Assembly: GCA_019359315.1 (NCBI GenBank)
Contig: JAHHHO010000013.1
Coordinates: 40,409-104,408 of the forward strand
DNA from: Myxacorys californica WJT36-NPBG1
GTDB lineage: Bacteria > Cyanobacteriota > Cyanobacteriia > Leptolyngbyales > Leptolyngbyaceae
Length of the DNA stretch: 64,000 nt
Direction: 5' to 3'
Both the position numbers and the translations under genes were made by a program. The notes beneath the pieces were generated by a model. It did not search any database and was not told where the DNA came from. It saw only the letters and a list, made by a program, of their open reading frames with translations. Position 1 is the first letter of the stretch. Each line of letters begins with the position of its first letter. Positions 58,708 through 64,000 of this stretch are shown piece after piece.

Positions 58708-60363
58708 TTGAAGCCATTTAGCCCCCTTGATTATCCTGTGTCTGACTCTCCTAAGCTGAAGCGATCGCTCGCTGGAATTGCTGGAATTGTGGCGATCGCA
58801 ACGCTAATTAGCAAACTCATGGGTCTGCTTCGCACCGTCGCGATCGGTGCTGCCTTTGGAACGACGGCTGCTAAAAGTTCTTACGACATTGCATCGATTA
58901 TTCCGGGCTTCTTTTTGATTCTGCTGGGTGGAATCAATGGCCCGTTTCATAGTGCAATGGTGAGTTCTCTGTCTAAACGGACAAAAGAAGAAGCGGCTCC
59001 GTTGATGGAGACGATCTCTACGATAATTGGTGCAGTCTTCTTGCTCGTCACGATTGGGATAATACTTGCGGCTCCGCTCTGCATCGATATTCTAGCTCCG
59101 GGTTTGCAGCAAACGGCTCAAGGGTTGCAGGTGAGAGCGATCGCCATTCAAGAGTTACGCATCATGGCTCCGATCGCTTGGTTTGCAGGCATGATTGGCA
59201 TCGGGTTTGGGGCATTAAATGCAGCAGATTTGTATTGGCTGCCCTCGATCAGCCCATTGCTCTCTAGCGTCACGATTATTATTGGGGTCGGAGCTTTAGC
59301 GCTGGCGGTTGGGGGGCAAATTGTCACGCCGCAGTATGCCTTGATTGGTGGACTTGTGTTGGCGTGTGCAACGCTCGCAGGCACAGTGTTGCAGTGGTTA
59401 GCTCAGTTTTGGGCACAGCGTCAGGCGGGGTTAGGACGATTACGATTGCGGTTTGATTTTCGTGATCCGGCGGTTCGGAGCATCTTTGGAATCATGGGTC
59501 CTGCCCTGTTTTCATCAGGAATGCTACAAATCAACGTGATCACAGACTTGTTTTTTGCGTCTTTTTTGCCAAATTCTGGTCCTGCGATCGCCAGTTTTGA
59601 CTACGCTAATCTATTGATTCAAACGCCACTCGGAATTCTTTCCAACGTGATTCTTGTGCCGTTGTTTCCCGTGTTTTCTCGGCTCACCGATCCCGAAAAT
59701 TGGGGCGAACTGAAAGGACGAATTCGGCAGGGACTGTTATTAACTGCGATCGCCATGCTACCGCTGAGCGGTCTGATTGTGGCTCTGGCAACACCCATCG
59801 TGCAAGTTGTCTACGAGCGAGGCGCGTTTAAGCTCAACAATTCATCTCAATTAGTTTCCTCGCTTCTAGTTGCCTATGCGATCGGCATGTTTGTCTATCT
59901 TGGACGAGATGTATTGGTGCGTGTCTTCTACGCGCTAGGTGACGGAGAAACGCCCTTCCGCATTAGCGTTGTCAACATCTTTCTCAATGCTCTGTTTGAC
60001 TTCATATTGATCAAACCCCTAGGCGCACCCGGACTGGTTTTAGCCACTGTCTCTGTGAATACGCTTTCCGTAATTGCGCTCCTCTGGTTTCTCAATAAGA
60101 AACTAAACGGATTGCCACTGCGAGAATGGAGTTTACCCATTGCTGGACTCACGGTAGGTAGCTTTATTTCCGGCAGTATGGCGTGGGCAATGCTCAACTT
60201 TATGCAGCCGTTACTCGGTGAAGGGTTTTTCGATCACCTGATAGAACTCGTTGTTGCAGGCGGAGTGGGATTGATTGCATTCATCGCGTTTGCCATGCGA
60301 CTTAGATTGCCCGAAGTAGATATGTTTGCTGCCCGCATTCTTCAGCGTTTGCCGGGACGGTGA
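58708..60363 (+). CDS. murJ: lipid II flippase MurJ
   Basis: MurJ flips lipid II across the inner membrane for peptidoglycan synthesis. The 551-residue protein has about 14 helices and family motifs: AGIVAIATLISKLMGLLRTVAIGAAFG near residue 24-50, the PGFFLILLGGINGPFHSAMV loop, FYALGDGETPFRISVVNI near 412, and Arg residues in the central cavity region. The start is a TTG at 58708; no ATG lies in frame nearby, and the homologous region begins soon after. It is divergent from the esterase gene (100-bp gap) and followed by the DCC gene after 51 bp. Confidence 0.94.
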   Translation: MKPFSPLDYPVSDSPKLKRSLAGIAGIVAIATLISKLMGLLRTVAIGAAFGTTAAKSSYDIASIIPGFFLILLGGINGPFHSAMVSSLSKRTKEEAAPLMETISTIIGAVFLLVTIGIILAAPLCIDILAPGLQQTAQGLQVRAIAIQELRIMAPIAWFAGMIGIGFGALNAADLYWLPSISPLLSSVTIIIGVGALALAVGGQIVTPQYALIGGLVLACATLAGTVLQWLAQFWAQRQAGLGRLRLRFDFRDPAVRSIFGIMGPALFSSGMLQINVITDLFFASFLPNSGPAIASFDYANLLIQTPLGILSNVILVPLFPVFSRLTDPENWGELKGRIRQGLLLTAIAMLPLSGLIVALATPIVQVVYERGAFKLNNSSQLVSSLLVAYAIGMFVYLGRDVLVRVFYALGDGETPFRISVVNIFLNALFDFILIKPLGAPGLVLATVSVNTLSVIALLWFLNKKLNGLPLREWSLPIAGLTVGSFISGSMAWAMLNFMQPLLGEGFFDHLIELVVAGGVGLIAFIAFAMRLRLPEVDMFAARILQRLPGR

Positions 60364-60414
60364 TGCATGGACGATCGTTTGTCGCTATCGTAGATAAGTA
60401 GCCGCGACGAATTT

Positions 60415-60837
60415 ATGAACTACACAGTCATTTACGACGGACAATGCAATCTTTGCTCTAACTTGGTGCAGCTATTAGAAAAGCTCGACCAAGGAAAGCG
60501 CTTTCAGTACATCCCCATGCAAGACGAAGCGGGATTAGCTCAATTTAATGTCACGCCTCAAGACTGTGAGTTTGGCATGATTTTGATTGATAATGCGATG
60601 CCCGATCGTCGTTGGCAAGGAAGTGATGCCGCCGAAGAGATTGGGCAGTTACTTCCGCTTGGCAATGTATTCGTCACCGCGTATCGCAATCTACCCGGCA
60701 TGAAGTGGACGGGCGATCGTGTCTATGAGCAGGTTCGAGACAATCGATATGCGCTGTTTGGCAAGCGATCGACGATCTATCAGACTGTCTATCCCTACGA
60801 TTGTGAGCAGTGTTCCTCTACACCCAATCAATCTTGA
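60415..60837 (+). CDS. DCC-family thiol-disulfide oxidoreductase (DUF393)
   Basis: The 140-residue protein has the DxxCxxC motif YDGQCNLCSNLVQLLEKLD near residues 8-26, followed by a FQYIPMQDEAG segment and WQGSDAAEEIGQLLP near 64. The DCC (DUF393) family is thought to hold thioredoxin-like proteins that form or break disulfides. The C-terminal part includes VYEQVRDNRYALFGKR. Only this pattern supports the call; the substrate is unknown. It lies behind murJ and ahead of the MEKHLA gene, all on the plus strand, so they may share transcripts. Confidence 0.85.
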   Translation: MNYTVIYDGQCNLCSNLVQLLEKLDQGKRFQYIPMQDEAGLAQFNVTPQDCEFGMILIDNAMPDRRWQGSDAAEEIGQLLPLGNVFVTAYRNLPGMKWTGDRVYEQVRDNRYALFGKRSTIYQTVYPYDCEQCSSTPNQS

Positions 60838-60915
60838 TAGTGTCCAATTGTTGCGCGTTCTCCATGCTTAAATGCGGGATGTCTGAATTCATCAATTCTG
60901 CGATCGCTTTATCTA

Positions 60916-61449
60916 ATGCCTTCTCTTTCTGACCTGAGCTACGAGCAGCATCAATTCGTGATCCGCCACACTCAAAGGCTTCTACAGAGCTTTCATCATT
61001 GGACGGGGCAATCTTTAAGTACATTTAATTCGGCTGGAAATGACGTGACCAGCTCCGCGAATGCCAGAGACGCCGCCAATAATTCAGATGAACACATCCT
61101 ATTTCATGCTCCATTTATAGTCCTCTCTCACGGCACTGAGGCTGATCCGATTCTGAACTACGGTAATAACCAAGCCCTGCTTCTATGGGAGATGGATTGG
61201 ACAACCTTTACACAAACTCCCTCTCGCAAAACAGCCGAACCGATAAACCGAGAAGCGCGATCGCGCCTTCTCACCGAAGCGAAAACAAAGGGTTATATAG
61301 ACAACTATCGAGGCGTTCGGATCTCCAGTACAGGGAAGCGCTTTTGGATCGAAAACGTAATTCTCTGGACAGTTCTGGATGAAGCGAGTTCTCCCTGTGG
61401 TCAAGCTGCCGCCTTTTCAAACTGGCAATACATCCCTACTGAACTCTAG
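60916..61449 (+). CDS. MEKHLA-domain (PAS-like) protein
   Basis: The 177-residue protein is a single MEKHLA domain: LFHAPFIVLSHGTEADPILNYGNNQALLLWE near residues 56-86, TPSRKTAEPINREARSRLL, and YIDNYRGVRISSTGKRFWIENVILW near 122-146. MEKHLA is related to PAS domains and is found in plant HD-ZIP III proteins and in stand-alone cyanobacterial forms of unknown role. A ligand or redox sensing role is plausible. No output domain is present. It begins 78 bp behind the DCC gene. Confidence 0.85.
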   Translation: MPSLSDLSYEQHQFVIRHTQRLLQSFHHWTGQSLSTFNSAGNDVTSSANARDAANNSDEHILFHAPFIVLSHGTEADPILNYGNNQALLLWEMDWTTFTQTPSRKTAEPINREARSRLLTEAKTKGYIDNYRGVRISSTGKRFWIENVILWTVLDEASSPCGQAAAFSNWQYIPTEL

Positions 61450-61641
61450 GTGGTCGAGTGCGATCGCGCTCAAATTCTATGCCCTACACTCTTAGCCTTG
61501 ACGCTCCTTCGTACTTTTAGATCGTGCAAAATTCCAGTGAACTGGGATTTATACAAGTAGCATTTCTTGATTTCTTGTCGGTGAATTCTCTTAAATAAAG
61601 AGCTATTCGCCCAAATCGCAGTTTCAAACGCTATTTCATTC

Positions 61642-63123
61642 ATGCTTCTGTTGCCGCTCATTCCAGTTCCTGTCCAGTTTGCTCAACTGCCTGTCGCTCC
61701 TCTTTTGCGTCCTGCAAACCTTTCTCCGCAAGCTCTTCCAGCTCAAGAAGCTTTGCCGCTTCAACGAGAACTCCCCGCTCAAGAGATCATTCAGGCTCAA
61801 GAAGTTCGAGTGCTGCCGGGTGCGCTAGACGAAGTTCCCGTTTTCAACAGCAACAGTCCAGAAGTTGTCACAACTGAAGGTATTCTGCTCTCCACCTTTC
61901 CGCCTACCGGAAAACGGACCTCGTCTGCTCACCTAAACTTTGTGTTTAACGGCAGATTTGATATTTTCTCCCATCACATTTCCAAGGCGAGTCGTTCAGA
62001 TCAAACGCGATCGCTCTTTCAAGGCATTCTGCTCTACAATCCCACTTCTCGCCCCGTTCAAATTGAAGTCTTACAAGCAGCGACCTATCTTACTCGCCCC
62101 GATGCGCTCTTTGTCGATTTGCCAGCTTATGTTGAAGACCCACTCGGTAACGTATTTGCTGGCCCCGGCAGCCGAGTCGCCAACGACATTCTACGAGGAC
62201 GCAAACAAGGCAGCCTGCCGTCTTCCATCCTCCTTCCTGCTGGACAAACTCAGCTTCTGATGAGTCTCCCCATCCCTGCGGGCACCGTTCCTCCCACATC
62301 AAATGGACGGTCTACTTTAATGCGGCTTTCGAGCAATGGTTCCGTTCACGTGGCGGCCCTAGCGATGTTTGCTCCCCTCAATCCTGATAAGACAGAGCGC
62401 ATTCCCACCCTAGAAGAATGGCAAACTCTACTGAATAATGGCGCTTTGGCAGGTCTGCGTGACCTTCCGCCTAGCCTAAATGTAAAGCGCAGATCTTGTG
62501 GATTTCTACCTTGTCTCGATCGCATCACCTATGGTCGTGTTTCAGGTGTAGCGAGGGGGTCGCTCTGGCAAGCAAAACTCATCGATAGTCCCAGCAGAGG
62601 TTATCTCAGCATTCCGCAGCAAGGGCGAGCGTTTTCCTACGGTCTCAGCACTGTTGAGCAAGGAACCTTTGGAACAGGGCAAATTCAAAGTGCGCCAATG
62701 CTTGTTCGGTATCCTGATACAGCCTATCTAGCCAATGGGAATTACGGCGTTCAATACAGCCTGACCCTGCCTCTTCGCAATACGACTCAGCAGAATCAAA
62801 CGGTTGCGATCGCGTTTGAAACTCCCATCAAGCAGGATAGAGCTAAAAATCAGCTTCTTTTCCTATCTGTTCCCGAATCAAGAATCTCCTTTCGAGGAAC
62901 AGTTCGCCTGCGCTACACGGATGATGTTGCCGCTCCCCAAACGCGCTACATCCACTTAGTGCAACGACGCGGACAACAAGGCGAACCTTTAGTTACGCTA
63001 ATGATGAAACCGAGTGAGCAGCGATCAGTAGAAGTTGACTTCTTATATCCTCCCGATGCTACTCCCCCTCAAGTCTTGACCGTCAAAACTCTAGATATAC
63101 TCAATACTCAAACTAAAAAGTAA
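61642..63123 (+). CDS. DUF3370 family exported protein
   Basis: The 493-residue protein matches a cyanobacterial family (DUF3370). Characteristic segments include VEDPLGNVFAGPGSRVANDILRG near 165, GQTQLLMSLPIPAG near 205, VAALAMFAP near 235, and TYGRVSGVARGSLWQAKLID near 304. A short hydrophobic, Pro-rich start (MLLLPLIPVPVQFAQLPVAP) may serve as signal or as a spacer to a signal encoded further upstream. Beta-strand-rich; no catalytic residues known. The function is unknown, possibly surface-related. The ribosome site of the ATG at 61642 is weak. Upstream is about 190 bp without a gene. Confidence 0.8.
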   Translation: MLLLPLIPVPVQFAQLPVAPLLRPANLSPQALPAQEALPLQRELPAQEIIQAQEVRVLPGALDEVPVFNSNSPEVVTTEGILLSTFPPTGKRTSSAHLNFVFNGRFDIFSHHISKASRSDQTRSLFQGILLYNPTSRPVQIEVLQAATYLTRPDALFVDLPAYVEDPLGNVFAGPGSRVANDILRGRKQGSLPSSILLPAGQTQLLMSLPIPAGTVPPTSNGRSTLMRLSSNGSVHVAALAMFAPLNPDKTERIPTLEEWQTLLNNGALAGLRDLPPSLNVKRRSCGFLPCLDRITYGRVSGVARGSLWQAKLIDSPSRGYLSIPQQGRAFSYGLSTVEQGTFGTGQIQSAPMLVRYPDTAYLANGNYGVQYSLTLPLRNTTQQNQTVAIAFETPIKQDRAKNQLLFLSVPESRISFRGTVRLRYTDDVAAPQTRYIHLVQRRGQQGEPLVTLMMKPSEQRSVEVDFLYPPDATPPQVLTVKTLDILNTQTKK

Positions 63124-63159
63124 AGCGCTACTGGCTTTCTTACTATCGTCCAACTCCCT

Positions 63160-63834
63160 ATGTCTGTTCGAGCGCCTGAAACTGCAACTGTTCAACCATG
63201 GCTGTACTGGTCACTTCTTCCAATTCATCGTTTGCTTCTCAAGACCTACTTTAGTTCAATTACAATCACAGGACGCGAATATCTGCCCGCCAAAGGTCCA
63301 GTCGTTCTAGCTTCAAAGCATTTTAGCCGTTGGGATCCTCTGATTCTGTCCCTTCTCAGTACCGAACCGCTCCGATTCATGACAGATGTACAGCAATTGC
63401 AAGGCGTTCAGGGCTGGCTCATCAAACGACTTGGAGCATTTCCTGTAGATCGAACCCGTCCGAGCATCTCTAGCTTTCGTAATGCAATCGATTTGCTTCA
63501 TTGCGATCGTAAACTCGTAATCTTCCCAGAAGGCGGAATTGTCAGAGATCAACCTCTACGAGCCTTTAAACCTGGATTGGCACGGCTAGTCCTTCAAGCA
63601 GAGGCAACTTCTGCTGAGAAAATTTCTGTGCCAATCGTCCCGATCGCTCTACATTACAGTCCCGACTCATCTGCTAGGGCTAAAGTTTTCATCCGAGTCT
63701 GCTCCAAGCTTCATTCGCACAATCACCAGCAGGCGAACGAAAAGCAAACTGCTCAATTCTTAACCAATGCCCTATATGAGTCCATATTAGAGGGACTAAA
63801 AGTGATCAAAGCTCAATCTGAGAAGGTTCAATAG
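63160..63834 (+). CDS. 1-acyl-glycerol-3-phosphate acyltransferase (PlsC family)
   Basis: The 224-residue acyltransferase has the HX4D catalytic motif as KHFSRWDPLIL (His54, Asp59), a membrane-associated segment near the start (LPIHRLLLKTYFSSITI), and a FPEGGIVRDQPLRAFKPG block near 125 that corresponds to motif III. PlsC enzymes acylate lysophosphatidic acid to phosphatidic acid, but cyanobacterial genomes carry several paralogues with differing substrates. It is 36 bp behind the DUF3370 gene, so they are likely cotranscribed. The window edge begins about 165 bp beyond it. Confidence 0.9.
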   Translation: MSVRAPETATVQPWLYWSLLPIHRLLLKTYFSSITITGREYLPAKGPVVLASKHFSRWDPLILSLLSTEPLRFMTDVQQLQGVQGWLIKRLGAFPVDRTRPSISSFRNAIDLLHCDRKLVIFPEGGIVRDQPLRAFKPGLARLVLQAEATSAEKISVPIVPIALHYSPDSSARAKVFIRVCSKLHSHNHQQANEKQTAQFLTNALYESILEGLKVIKAQSEKVQ

Positions 63835-63939
63835 TTTGAATATCTTCAGTAAGAGCTCAACTCTGGCGGCTGAACCTTTTTCTGAGCTTATGTTTGAGCC
63901 TTTTCCTTGAATTGTTTCGAATTTTCCCAAAGAAACTGC

Positions 63940-63969
63940 TTGACAAACGCTATTGAGTCTCGTTATATT
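63940..63969 (+). promoter_or_regulatory. strong sigma-70-type promoter at window edge
   Basis: TTGACA at 63940-63945 and TATATT at 63964-63969 are separated by 18 bp. CAAGCGGTCGAGAGGAAG follows. The gene it drives lies past 64000; the style recalls rRNA or tRNA operon leaders, but that is a guess. Confidence 0.6.
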
Positions 63970-64000
63970 GGTCAAGCGGTCGAGAGGAAGCCAAGCGAGA

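Overview
The window is chromosomal DNA from a cyanobacterium, probably a filamentous, phycobilisome-containing one of the Leptolyngbya/Oculatella kind (the genus is inference). The evidence is frequent HIP1 octamers (GCGATCGC), a Ycf54 protein, an RbcR-type LysR regulator, the ndhF-ndhD pair of the NDH-1 complex, a CpcT phycobiliprotein lyase, a helical carotenoid protein, a CrtO ketolase, an HHL1-like protein and several cyanobacteria-only families (Npun_F0813, DUF6761, DUF3370). There is no phage, no intact insertion sequence and no CRISPR array. It reads as core genome with small repeats, a few decayed genes and some lineage-specific signalling genes.

Layout. 1-8.4 kb: a 60-bp perfect palindrome, small stress proteins (CsbD, a Usp pair), a thioesterase, an EamA transporter, an MsbA-type exporter coupled to a broken dedA gene, and tRNA-Arg(TCT). 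8.4-16.9 kb: membrane proteins, crtO, a heptose-kinase-like PfkB protein, a PspA fragment, then folD-crtE-PAP2. 16.9-25 kb: pdxJ-ycf54-SPOR-like operon, an MnmC-like methyltransferase, a TonB-like protein and the 1118-residue CyaC-type sensor/adenylate cyclase. 25-38.7 kb: nrdR, a STAND NTPase with a membrane tail, HCP, P450-hisC-pseudouridine synthase, fructokinase-CYTH, exported proteins, an HHL1-like protein, a dead vapC and bolA-grx. 38.9-48 kb: an atypical NblR-like response regulator, an ABC ATPase carrying a repeat in frame, a 133-bp MITE-like element, an operon of one Ser/Thr kinase and two membrane-tethered binding proteins, rbcR, an NnrU/Z-ISO-like protein and a thioredoxin. 48-64 kb: ndhF-ndhD, a Crp-family regulator, an ArgRS-like protein with no catalytic core, a HAD phosphatase, a CDF transporter, cpcT, an 84-bp tandem repeat, a phytase-like esterase, murJ, and a run of plus-strand genes ending in plsC. 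A strong promoter lies at the window edge.

Shared roles. Carotenoid and photoprotection genes are scattered through the window: crtE (GGPP), the NnrU/Z-ISO-like protein, crtO (ketocarotenoids), HCP (a ketocarotenoid binder) and a CYP120-like P450. Light harvesting and its control are covered by cpcT, ycf54, the HHL1-like protein and the NblR-like regulator. NDH-1 and RbcR connect to cyclic electron flow and carbon fixation.

Most notable items: the kinase plus two binding proteins that share one N-terminal anchor; a roughly 31-nt repeat family with six copies, one of them read in frame inside a gene; a MITE with a 7-bp target duplication; an ArgRS paralogue reduced to Add-1 plus DALR domains; and three unmarked gene remnants (dedA, pspA, vapC). 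All calls come from reading the sequence; no database search was run.
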